From: Acidimicrobiaceae bacterium | Lineage (GTDB): Bacteria > Actinomycetota > Acidimicrobiia > Acidimicrobiales > Ilumatobacteraceae | NCBI GenBank assembly: GCA_947490975.1 | Contig: CANLHV010000038.1 | Coordinates: 1-9,557 of the forward strand | Direction: 5' to 3' | Length of the DNA: 9,557 nucleotides | Shown here: positions 1 to 5,798 of the stretch, piece by piece | Numbering within the stretch: the first letter of the stretch is position 1 | How the letters are laid out: each line of letters opens with the position of its first letter | Position numbers and translations under genes: made by a program | Notes under the pieces: generated by a model | Seen by the model: only the letters and a program-made list of their open reading frames with translations | Databases searched by the model: none | Told to the model about the DNA's origin: nothing

Positions 1-725
1 GTGTCAAGGCCGGTGGTTACCTGACCAAACAGCGAATAGCTCGGTGGAAGTGCGATGCCTTGCTCACCAGAAATAATGAAGAACTGACTGCCGTTGGTGT
101 TTGGGCCAGAGTTGGCCATCGCCAGTGAGCCAAGTTTGTATTCTCCCGCTGACGGCAATTCATCGGTTATCGAATAGCCAGGGCCACCCGTGCCCGTCGC
201 AGTTGGGTCACCACATTGCACAACAAAAGTCGGAATTGCACGATGACAAACTGTGTTGTCAAAATATTTTGAACGTGCCAAATTGACGAAGTTATTGACC
301 GTGCCTGGCGCCTTAGTTGGGTCAAGCACCACCGTGATTTCGCCTTTATTGGTCGTTATGAGAGCCGTATACGTTTTTGTTGGGTCGATGCAGAGTTTTG
401 GTGCAGCGTCAAATTTTTGAATTTGACTGCCCGAACCATCAGTTGGTGCACACTCGCCTTCACCATATTCAAAAGGCACGGTGGGTGCCGGTGCGATAGT
501 TGTTTCACTTGTTTCAGTGACCGAAGTGTCGGTCGTTTCTGGTTCGGTCGCACTGTCACTCTCTGGCCACAAGCTGATGGCGGCAACAATTGCAACAACA
601 ACGCCTACAAGCAAAGCAATGCGAGTGCTGCGGCGAACTAATTTTTGTCGTTGAATCTGCTTTTCAAGTTCACTTTGGCGAGCTCGACGATTCTCTTTTT
701 GGCGATTGCGTTTATCTGTACCCAT
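1..725 (-). CDS. Membrane-anchored cyclophilin-type peptidyl-prolyl isomerase (3' end beyond window)
   Basis: This gene starts at an ATG at 725 on the minus strand and is open for 241 codons to the window edge, so only the last part is missing. Residues 1-33 are basic and hydrophilic, and 36-53 form one hydrophobic segment that is probably an uncleaved anchor. Residues 55-82 are a Thr/Glu-rich linker. The cyclophilin domain begins near residue 118. It shows CHRAIPTFVVQCGD (160-173, catalytic Arg at 162), the Gly-rich TGTGGPGY (177-184), MANSGPNTNGSQFFI (203-217) and YSLFGQV (230-236), all family hallmarks. The family catalyses cis-trans isomerisation at proline, and the topology puts this domain outside the cytoplasm as a likely envelope-folding factor. 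Cys92 and Cys112 precede the fold and Cys160 and Cys171 flank the active-site strand. It diverges from lysC across about 50 bases. No good Shine-Dalgarno is seen. The family assignment is firm; the role is inferred. Confidence 0.93.
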   Translation of the reverse strand, partial: MGTDKRNRQKENRRARQSELEKQIQRQKLVRRSTRIALLVGVVVAIVAAISLWPESDSATEPETTDTSVTETSETTIAPAPTVPFEYGEGECAPTDGSGSQIQKFDAAPKLCIDPTKTYTALITTNKGEITVVLDPTKAPGTVNNFVNLARSKYFDNTVCHRAIPTFVVQCGDPTATGTGGPGYSITDELPSAGEYKLGSLAMANSGPNTNGSQFFIISGEQGIALPPSYSLFGQVTTGLD

Positions 726-734
726 GAGGTGAAA

Positions 735-740
735 ATGCTA
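735..740 (-). promoter_or_regulatory. Possible -10 hexamer for the cyclophilin gene
   Basis: On the minus strand TAGCAT (TAnnnT) lies at -15 to -10 relative to the ATG at 725. It would give a very short or absent leader, in line with the missing Shine-Dalgarno. No convincing -35 is seen at normal spacing. This is a weak call based on similarity to the better-placed hexamers elsewhere in the window. Confidence 0.25.
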
Positions 741-763
741 CAGGTCAACAACAGCCGTAGAGG

Positions 764-769
764 TAGCGT
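764..769 (+). promoter_or_regulatory. Possible -10 hexamer for lysC
   Basis: TAGCGT (TAnnnT) lies at -14 to -9 relative to the GTG at 778 and could give a near-leaderless lysC mRNA. It overlaps the alternative TTG start at 769 and follows an AGAGG at 759-763, which would instead be a Shine-Dalgarno for that TTG. The two readings compete, and the sequence alone does not settle it. No -35 is recognisable. Confidence 0.25.
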
Positions 770-777
770 TGAAGTCC

Positions 778-2040
778 GTGGCGCTGATCGTTCAAAAATA
801 TGGGGGCACCTCAGTTGCCGACCCTGAGCGGATGCGCAATGTCGCGCGCCACATTGCCACGACACAATCGCAAGGCAACCAGCTAGTAATTGTTGTTTCG
901 GCAATGGGTAAAGCCACCGACAACTTGTTAGACCTCGCTCGTCAAGTGTCCTCGGCGCCGACCGGTCGTGAGATGGACATGTTGTTGACAACCGGCGAAC
1001 GCATCAGCATGTCGCTGCTCTGCATGGCCCTGCAAGACCTTGGTGTAGATGCAATGAGTTTTACTGGCAGTCAAGTTGGCATTATCACCGACACGGTGCA
1101 CGGTCGAGCAAAAATTCTTGAAATCAAAGGTGACCGCGTTCGCGAAGCACTCAGTGAAGGCAAAGTTGCGGTAGTCGCCGGTTTTCAAGGCGTAAGCACA
1201 GCTAAAGAAATCACAACTCTTGGTCGTGGCGGTAGCGATACCACTGCTGTTGCACTTGCTGCTGCACTGAAAGCCGCCGTCTGCGAAATTTATACGGACG
1301 TCACCGGCGTGTTTACCGCTGACCCGCGCATTGTGCCACAGGCTCGCAAACTAAAACATCTTGAATTTGACGAGATGCTAGAGATGGCGGGTGCCGGTAG
1401 CAAGGTGCTGGCATTACGTAGCGTCGAGTTTGCGCGCAACCACAATGTGCCGATTCATGTGCGCTCAAGTTTCACCTGGGAGCAGGGAACATGGGTAACA
1501 GGTGAAGTACGAAAAGGAGAACAAAACATGGAAGAACCAATAATCTCGGGCGTAGTTCACGACGCAAGCGACGCAAAGATAACTGTGCTTGGCGTGCCCG
1601 ACCAGCCTGGTGTTTCAGCCGCATTGTTCGAGCCACTAGCGAGCGCAAACGTGAATGTCGACATGATCGTGCAAAATACTTCGACAGCAGGCACAACCGA
1701 CATTTCGTTTACTTTGCCAAAAACAGATGTCGCCAACGCCCAACCGATTGTCGAGAGAATCGCCAAACAAGTTGGTGCAACAGGTGTAACCCAAGACACG
1801 AATATTGCAAAGATTTCACTAGTTGGTGCTGGAATGAGGTCGAGCCCCGGCATTGCAGCGAAAATGTTCAGGGTGCTTGCCGACAACAACGTCAACATCG
1901 AAATGATTTCGACGAGCACGATTCGAATCTCGGTTGTGGTGGCTGCGCCGATGCTCGAAAAAGCAGTCAGATCTTTACACACAGCATTTGATCTTGATAG
2001 CGGCGAAGATTATTCAGCACCTCTGCCAGTGCGCAAATAG
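778..2040 (+). CDS. lysC: Aspartate kinase, Corynebacterium-type alpha subunit (full-length lysC)
   Basis: LysC phosphorylates aspartate to 4-aspartyl phosphate, the committed step towards lysine, threonine, methionine and diaminopimelate. From the GTG at 778 the protein is 420 residues, the usual size for this type. The kinase domain has KYGGTS (7-12), TTGERIS (71-77), GRGGSDTTA (149-157) and TDVTGVFTADPR (173-184). Two ACT domains follow, at about 265-335 and 345-415, the second with ISTSTIRISVV (377-387); they normally form the lysine/threonine feedback sites. I chose 778 because family members begin M-A-L-I/V-V-Q-K-Y-G-G. The alternative is a TTG at 769 with AGAGG five bases upstream, adding three residues. 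An internal start yields a beta subunit (separate entry). The stop is 19 bases before the methyltransferase gene, so the two are probably cotranscribed. The identity is secure; only the exact start is uncertain. Confidence 0.96.
   Translation: MALIVQKYGGTSVADPERMRNVARHIATTQSQGNQLVIVVSAMGKATDNLLDLARQVSSAPTGREMDMLLTTGERISMSLLCMALQDLGVDAMSFTGSQVGIITDTVHGRAKILEIKGDRVREALSEGKVAVVAGFQGVSTAKEITTLGRGGSDTTAVALAAALKAAVCEIYTDVTGVFTADPRIVPQARKLKHLEFDEMLEMAGAGSKVLALRSVEFARNHNVPIHVRSSFTWEQGTWVTGEVRKGEQNMEEPIISGVVHDASDAKITVLGVPDQPGVSAALFEPLASANVNVDMIVQNTSTAGTTDISFTLPKTDVANAQPIVERIAKQVGATGVTQDTNIAKISLVGAGMRSSPGIAAKMFRVLADNNVNIEMISTSTIRISVVVAAPMLEKAVRSLHTAFDLDSGEDYSAPLPVRK
1514..1519 (+). promoter_or_regulatory. 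Internal ribosome-binding site in lysC for the beta subunit
   Basis: AAGGAG is a near-perfect Shine-Dalgarno, eight bases before an in-frame ATG at 1528. It is the strongest ribosome-binding site I found in the window. Its spacing and its place at the linker before the ACT domains argue for function rather than chance codon use (Arg-Lys-Gly-Glu). Confidence 0.75.
1528..2040 (+). CDS. lysC: Aspartate kinase beta (regulatory) subunit from an internal in-frame start
   Basis: An ATG in the lysC frame (residue 251 of the full protein) opens a 170-residue product beginning M-E-E-P-I-I-S-G-V and containing only the two ACT domains. In Corynebacterium glutamicum and Bacillus subtilis the same gene encodes alpha and beta subunits by internal initiation; the C. 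glutamicum beta subunit starts at about residue 250, also with Met-Glu-Glu, and is about 170 residues. Here position, N-terminal sequence, length and an AAGGAG eight bases upstream all agree. The beta chain would join alpha in an alpha2beta2 enzyme and build the feedback-binding interface. That the site is used is inferred from sequence and the family precedent. Confidence 0.78.
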   Translation: MEEPIISGVVHDASDAKITVLGVPDQPGVSAALFEPLASANVNVDMIVQNTSTAGTTDISFTLPKTDVANAQPIVERIAKQVGATGVTQDTNIAKISLVGAGMRSSPGIAAKMFRVLADNNVNIEMISTSTIRISVVVAAPMLEKAVRSLHTAFDLDSGEDYSAPLPVRK

Positions 2041-2059
2041 CAACTAAATTGATTGCAAT

Positions 2060-2917
2060 ATGAAGTCTCGTCGCGCTTTAAATTTGCGCGCACATCATTT
2101 GCCATGGAATTCGGCTGGCAACCTTGCCGATAACGACCTGACTGCCGACGATGTTGTACGCGAAACAGGATGGGTATTCAACAACGAGACAGGTGACGAA
2201 CTAACACTGAAAGCCTTTGTTGAAACTGGCGACAAAGAAGTGCAGCGATACATACGGCTGTTGCAACTCGAGTCATTTCAATTTAAGAACTCGACGCTGC
2301 TAGAAATCGGCAGCGGCATCGGTCGTATGACATCAAGTTTCACCAACCGCTGCAATGCAGTGATTGCCGCAGATGTTGACTCTGCATTTCTCGAGCGCTG
2401 TCGGCAAACAGTTGCGCGGTTTGGCCGCATTGATCGCCTAAGCACCTTGCATGTTGCAAACGGCAAGACTCTTGGGCGTGACGACAATTCAGTCGATTTG
2501 ACCTTTTCTTACATAACTTTGCAGCACTGCCAGCCACAAGATGCACTCAACTTGGTTAGTGAAGCAATTCGGGTGACACGCAGCGGCGGTCTAATCGTGC
2601 TCAACTTTCGCACCTGGGTTGGCAGCGACATTGTGCTGGTTCCACTTGGCATTGCAGTACGTCGCTTATGGAAACTGCCTGTATTGGGTCAGCGTCTTGC
2701 ACGATGGCGTTGGTCAACTCGTTTGGGTTGGCAAGCCAACAGGCTTAAACCCGATACGGTCTTGCAACTTTTTGAGTCACAGCTTGGTGAGATCAAAATA
2801 TTCCATTCGGTAAAGCGCAAACTGGCGGTTGCTGCATCTAGAGAAAAGAATGTGCAGACCATACCGACAAACAGAATTAATCCAAGCCATTGGTGGTTGG
2901 TCGCTCAAGTATCCTAA
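2060..2917 (+). CDS. Class I SAM-dependent methyltransferase, substrate unknown
   Basis: The 285-residue protein has a seven-beta-strand SAM-binding fold. Motif I is LLEIGSGIGRMT (80-91), the acidic end of strand 2 is in AADVDSAFL (103-111), motif IV-like DDNSVDLTFSYITLQH runs 141-156, and a post-motif RSGGLIVLNFRT lies at 174-185. The layout resembles the Methyltransf_11/UbiE-like group acting on small molecules or lipids. About 75 residues precede the SAM domain. The C-terminal part (186-230) is rich in Arg and Trp, not clearly membrane-spanning, and may bind substrate. It sits 19 bases after lysC and 4 bases before asd, so it is probably cotranscribed with both, but no known step of the aspartate pathway needs a methyltransferase. 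The ATG at 2060 has no Shine-Dalgarno; TAAATT lies 10-15 bases before it. The fold is clear, the function unknown. Confidence 0.88.
   Translation: MKSRRALNLRAHHLPWNSAGNLADNDLTADDVVRETGWVFNNETGDELTLKAFVETGDKEVQRYIRLLQLESFQFKNSTLLEIGSGIGRMTSSFTNRCNAVIAADVDSAFLERCRQTVARFGRIDRLSTLHVANGKTLGRDDNSVDLTFSYITLQHCQPQDALNLVSEAIRVTRSGGLIVLNFRTWVGSDIVLVPLGIAVRRLWKLPVLGQRLARWRWSTRLGWQANRLKPDTVLQLFESQLGEIKIFHSVKRKLAVAASREKNVQTIPTNRINPSHWWLVAQVS
2910..2915 (+). promoter_or_regulatory. Possible leaderless -10 hexamer for asd
   Basis: TATCCT (TAnnnT) lies at exactly -12 to -7 relative to the GTG at 2922, overlapping the last codons and stop of the methyltransferase gene. There is no Shine-Dalgarno before that GTG. 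The placement suits a transcript starting at or next to the start codon, so asd may have its own promoter besides read-through from lysC. No -35 is evident. The call rests on position and on the same arrangement before the Nudix and receiver genes. Confidence 0.35.
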
Positions 2918-2921
2918 ACGC

Positions 2922-3965
2922 GTGACAAAAAAACTATCTCTCGGCATTGTCGGCGCAACCGGAATGGTCGGCAGTGTGATGCGCACGCTGTTGATCGAAC
3001 GAAACTTTCCTGCGACTTCAGTTCGATTTTTTGCGTCTGCAAGATCAGCCGGTTCGATAATCGAATTTGACGGTCGAAGTATTGAAGTTGAAGATGCGTC
3101 GACTGCCGACACGAGCGATCTTGACATCGCAATTTTTTCGGCTGGCGCAACGACTTCTCGGGCTATTGCCGAAAAATATGCAAAGCAAGGCGCAATCGTC
3201 ATTGATAATTCGTCGGCATGGCGAATGAACCCAGATGTTCCTCTGATCGTTTCTGAGGTAAACCCCGAAGATATTGCGAACGCCAAACTTGGCATCATCG
3301 CAAATCCAAATTGCACGACTATGGCGGCAATGCCGGTGCTTAAGCCATTGCACGACGCCGCATCACTGGTGCGAATGATCGCCAGCACATATCAGGCCGT
3401 CAGTGGCATGGGTGTTTCTGGTGTCGACGAGTTGCACGAACAGATAAAAACTGGTGCATCAAATGCGAACGAACTCACATACAACGGTGAGGCAATTGCG
3501 TTCAAACCCGCTGTCAAGTTTCCGCGCACGATTTCTTACAACGTCATACCGTTTGCAGGCAGCTTGGTTGATGACGGCATGCTTGAAACAGACGAAGAGA
3601 AAAAACTTCGCAACGAATCACGCAAGATTTTGCACATTCCTGACTTGCGGGTCTCGGGTACATGTGTGCGAGTACCGGTATTCACCGGTCATTCACTTTC
3701 ACTAACTCTTGAATTCAAAAAAGACATCACCGTCGAACAAGCCCACAAAATTTTGTCAACCGCTGTTGGCGTGAGCGTCGTTGATGTGCCGACGCCGTTG
3801 ATCGCAGCGGGCAAAGATCCAAGTTTTGTAGGACGAATTCGCCAAGATCATTCGATCGATGGCAACAAGGGTTTGACGCTGTTTGTTTCAAACGACAATT
3901 TGCGCAAAGGTGCGGCACTCAACGCCCTGCAAATTGCCGAAGTTATTGTTGCGAATCGAAAATAA
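2922..3965 (+). CDS. asd: Aspartate-semialdehyde dehydrogenase
   Basis: Asd reduces 4-aspartyl phosphate with NADPH to aspartate-4-semialdehyde, the step after LysC and the branch point to diaminopimelate/lysine and homoserine. From the GTG at 2922 it is 347 residues, normal for the family. It has an N-terminal NADP-binding GATGMVGS (12-19), VIDNSSAWRM (93-102), VSEVNPEDI (110-118), the active-site NPNCTTMA with nucleophile Cys131, RVPVFTGHS (250-258, substrate Arg250 and general-base His257), and the C-terminal DNLRKGAALNALQIAE. The frame is open upstream to a TTG at 2829, but that would overlap the methyltransferase by about 90 bases and add a non-conserved 31-residue tail, so I reject it. 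The gene lies 4 bases after the methyltransferase and is followed 16 bases downstream by a hairpin terminator. Confidence 0.96.
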   Translation: MTKKLSLGIVGATGMVGSVMRTLLIERNFPATSVRFFASARSAGSIIEFDGRSIEVEDASTADTSDLDIAIFSAGATTSRAIAEKYAKQGAIVIDNSSAWRMNPDVPLIVSEVNPEDIANAKLGIIANPNCTTMAAMPVLKPLHDAASLVRMIASTYQAVSGMGVSGVDELHEQIKTGASNANELTYNGEAIAFKPAVKFPRTISYNVIPFAGSLVDDGMLETDEEKKLRNESRKILHIPDLRVSGTCVRVPVFTGHSLSLTLEFKKDITVEQAHKILSTAVGVSVVDVPTPLIAAGKDPSFVGRIRQDHSIDGNKGLTLFVSNDNLRKGAALNALQIAEVIVANRK

Positions 3966-3968
3966 CTT

Positions 3969-4367
3969 TTAAACTTCGACCGGCACGCCTTCGTGCCAGT
4001 TTTTGCCGGCGACAATTGCATCTGCTGCACGGCGCAGACGTAAAGAATCGAGTGGCTTAATCAGCCAACCGTCTGCTCCGCTGCGTTTGGCCAAGTGAAC
4101 ATCGGCGATGCGATCGAGCAACATCAAAACAGGCACCATTGGCGACCGGCCATCACTATGGTCGAGGCGTAAATCCATTGTCACTGCCATTGCGCCCATT
4201 GAGCCGCACTGCAAATCTAAAACTGCGAGATCAGGTGTGCGTTGCTTTATGGCACGCGACACATCACGACCGTCACGGCAAACAACGAATGAGGTGTCGG
4301 CAGTGCCAAGTGCCGCATGAACCTCGTCGAGCACCCACTGAGCATCAGTAGCCAACAAAATATGCAC
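3969..4367 (-). CDS. Stand-alone receiver-domain protein, partly degenerate
   Basis: This small protein (132 residues from the GTG at 4367, 134 from a TTG at 4373) is a single CheY-like receiver domain with no output domain. In the 134-residue numbering the phospho-acceptor is probably Asp53 in PDLAVLDLQCGSMGAM (47-62), and the conserved Lys-Pro is at 106-107 in GADGWLIKPLD (99-109). Two other hallmarks are altered: the usual acidic pair after strand 1 is reduced to one Asp (ILLATDAQ, Asp10), and the Thr/Ser of strand 4 appears replaced by Leu (VPVLMLLD). Phosphorylation and switching may thus be weakened or absent. No histidine kinase gene is adjacent. It diverges from the NfeD-like gene and converges with asd, its stop three bases beyond the asd stop. 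I favour the GTG because TAACAT lies 7-12 bases before it. The fold is likely, the role unknown. Confidence 0.8.
   Translation of the reverse strand: MHILLATDAQWVLDEVHAALGTADTSFVVCRDGRDVSRAIKQRTPDLAVLDLQCGSMGAMAVTMDLRLDHSDGRSPMVPVLMLLDRIADVHLAKRSGADGWLIKPLDSLRLRRAADAIVAGKNWHEGVPVEV
3982..4004 (+). terminator. Rho-independent terminator after asd
   Basis: A perfect 6-bp stem GGCACG/CGTGCC (3982-3987 with 3992-3997) closes a CCTT loop and is followed two bases later by five Ts (4000-4004). It begins 16 bases after the asd stop, as expected for an intrinsic terminator of the lysC cluster. It lies inside the 3' coding end of the convergent receiver gene. On the minus strand no T-run follows, so it should act only for plus-strand transcripts. 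Confidence 0.65.
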
Positions 4368-4373
4368 GCGCAA

Positions 4374-4379
4374 ATGTTA
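4374..4379 (-). promoter_or_regulatory. Possible leaderless -10 hexamer for the receiver gene
   Basis: On the minus strand TAACAT (TAnnnT) lies at -12 to -7 relative to the GTG at 4367, the same spacing as before asd and the Nudix gene. No Shine-Dalgarno precedes this GTG or the TTG at 4373. A second TAnnnT (TACGCT) lies five bases further upstream and would fit the TTG, so the start remains open. Confidence 0.33.
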
Positions 4380-4411
4380 GCGTAAACGCCATCGCATGAA
4401 CATCTGGAGTC

Positions 4412-4416
4412 GAGGA
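4412..4416 (+). promoter_or_regulatory. Ribosome-binding site deciding the NfeD-like start
   Basis: GAGGA lies five bases before a TTG at 4422. The next in-frame start, an ATG at 4434, would be 17 bases away, which is too far. This favours the TTG. A second GGAG at 4406-4409 is also too far from either start to be preferred. Confidence 0.5.
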
Positions 4417-4421
4417 CGAGC

Positions 4422-5783
4422 TTGCATAAATCAATGATTAACTTGCGAAAAGTGTTGTCGTTTTCAATGCTCATTTCGGCACTTGCGATCACGTTTGGTG
4501 CGTCACAAGTGGCAAACGCCGAAGGTGGCACGAACGATCTTGCGCCAGTAGATGTAGTCGAAGTAAACGGGCTGATTGACGAGATTGTTGTGCGCGATAT
4601 CGAACAAGCAATCGAACGGGCCGAGTCATCATCATCACAAGCCGTAATTTTGCAAGTCAATTCATTGGGTGGCGTCGTCTCAAAGACGCGAATGGAAGCG
4701 CTATTCAATAAAATTATTGACTCGAAAATACCGATTGCAGTTTGGGTTGGGCCAACAACTGCACGCGCCTACGGCAGCGCTGCACAATTATTGGCGGTCG
4801 CCGATGTTTCGGCTATGGCCGACGGTACCCGCATCGGCAAAACCGGAAAACTATTGACGACAAACGCTGGCGAAGTGAGTTTTGGTGACGCGTCGGCGAC
4901 ATTGCGCACGACAACAGTTAATTCAAAAGATGCCAAGCGACTTGGCGCACTCAAGCTGACAACCGACGATGAGGGCGTGCCAGTTTTGCGCAACATGCTC
5001 TTGGCGATGAACGGGCTATCTATTAAAGGACAAGTTCTGCAGACTGTTGTTGAAGTCAAATCTGAATCTGGTGACGAGTTGATTCGCGAAGCGGCAACGA
5101 CCAGATTTTTCAAACTTGGTTTGATCGAACGACTACTTCACACGGCCGCAAGTCCGCCAGTCACATTTTTATTGGTGATAATCGGATTGGCACTGCTGAT
5201 CTTCGAGTTTTTTACTGCCGGTATCGGTATCGCTGGTGTTGTTGGTGCAGTTTGTGTCGTGCTCGGTAGTCACGGTCTGGCGACTTTGCCACTTCGCGGT
5301 GCGAGCCTTGCTGTGATCATTTTGGCAATGCTTTTGCTGTCAATTGATGTGCAAGTTGGTATTCCAAGATTCTTCACTGGTGCGGGTCTCATATTGCTTG
5401 CGCTTGGCAGTTTGACTTTGTTCAGAAACAGCGACGGAGGTGAAATTCGATTGTCATGGCTGACATTTATCAGCGGAATAATCGCTATCTCATTGGCGTT
5501 TGTTGTTGGTATGCCTTCGATGGTGCGAACTCGCTTTGCCACACCAACAATTGGTCGCGAGTGGATGATCGGCAGCACTGGTCGGGCCGTAGGCACGATC
5601 AATCCATTGGGTATCGTTCGAATTCACGATGCGCAGTGGCGAGCCCGCACGAATCGTGCGACACCAATTCAAGATGGTCAAGAATTGCGCGTCGCCGCAA
5701 TTGACGGCGTGACTCTTGAAGTTGAACCGCTCGAGGGTGCTGCGCGCGACTACCGAGAAATGCGCAAACCTAAAGGCGAATAA
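4422..5783 (+). CDS. NfeD-family membrane protein with degenerate ClpP-like (S49-type) domain
   Basis: The 453-residue protein begins with a signal peptide: basic n-region, hydrophobic core at about 11-30 and likely cleavage after Ala-Asn-Ala (31-33). Residues 42-240 resemble the ClpP-fold domain of long NfeD proteins, including a VNSLGGVVSKTR strand-turn (79-90) and SAMADGTRIG (130-139). About five hydrophobic helices follow between 245 and 365. The C-terminus (about 383-437) matches the NfeD OB-fold: GSTGRAVGTINPLGIVRI (384-401), then DGVTLEVEP (428-436). Archaeal and other NfeD proteases cut hydrophobic membrane-protein segments, and NfeD domains partner with flotillin/stomatin-like proteins. 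Here the catalytic-Ser position appears to be Gly118 with a Ser one residue later, and the stretch carrying the catalytic Lys seems missing, so proteolysis is doubtful. No stomatin gene is adjacent. It converges with selB. Confidence 0.87.
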   Translation: MHKSMINLRKVLSFSMLISALAITFGASQVANAEGGTNDLAPVDVVEVNGLIDEIVVRDIEQAIERAESSSSQAVILQVNSLGGVVSKTRMEALFNKIIDSKIPIAVWVGPTTARAYGSAAQLLAVADVSAMADGTRIGKTGKLLTTNAGEVSFGDASATLRTTTVNSKDAKRLGALKLTTDDEGVPVLRNMLLAMNGLSIKGQVLQTVVEVKSESGDELIREAATTRFFKLGLIERLLHTAASPPVTFLLVIIGLALLIFEFFTAGIGIAGVVGAVCVVLGSHGLATLPLRGASLAVIILAMLLLSIDVQVGIPRFFTGAGLILLALGSLTLFRNSDGGEIRLSWLTFISGIIAISLAFVVGMPSMVRTRFATPTIGREWMIGSTGRAVGTINPLGIVRIHDAQWRARTNRATPIQDGQELRVAAIDGVTLEVEPLEGAARDYREMRKPKGE

Positions 5784-5784
5784 A

Positions 5785-5798
5785 TCTCAGACTTGAGA
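5785..5798 (-). terminator. Weak hairpin at the selB/NfeD convergent ends
   Basis: A 5-bp stem (TCTCA/TGAGA, 4-base loop) spans the selB stop codon. Read on the minus strand it is followed by TTTATT, so it could help end the selAB transcript. A second imperfect 7-bp hairpin lies next to it at 5799-5816 (CGGCTCA/TGAGTCG with one G-T pair), with no T-run on either side. The stems are short, so function is uncertain. Confidence 0.22.

Noticed and set aside
726..777. Lysine riboswitch (L-box) upstream of lysC
   Set aside because: Only about 50 bases separate the cyclophilin and lysC starts, far too short for the lysine aptamer, and no matching fold is seen.
638..991. Minus-strand open frame of 117 codons across the cyclophilin/lysC boundary
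   Set aside because: It overlaps two well-supported genes in other frames, and its translation is rich in Arg, Cys and Ser with no recognisable domain, typical of a shadow frame.
2829..2921. Upstream extension of asd to a TTG at 2829
   Set aside because: It would overlap the methyltransferase by about 90 bases, and the extra 31 residues are not part of the family. The GTG at 2922 places the NADP-binding motif at the usual distance from the start.
2777..3388. Minus-strand open frame of 203 codons opposite asd
   Set aside because: It lies fully opposite the conserved asd and methyltransferase codons and shows no family motifs.
4247..4708. Minus-strand open frame of 153 codons over the receiver/NfeD boundary
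   Set aside because: It overlaps the start of the NfeD-like gene and most of the receiver N-terminus, and is low-complexity Ser/Thr/Cys-rich with no domain.
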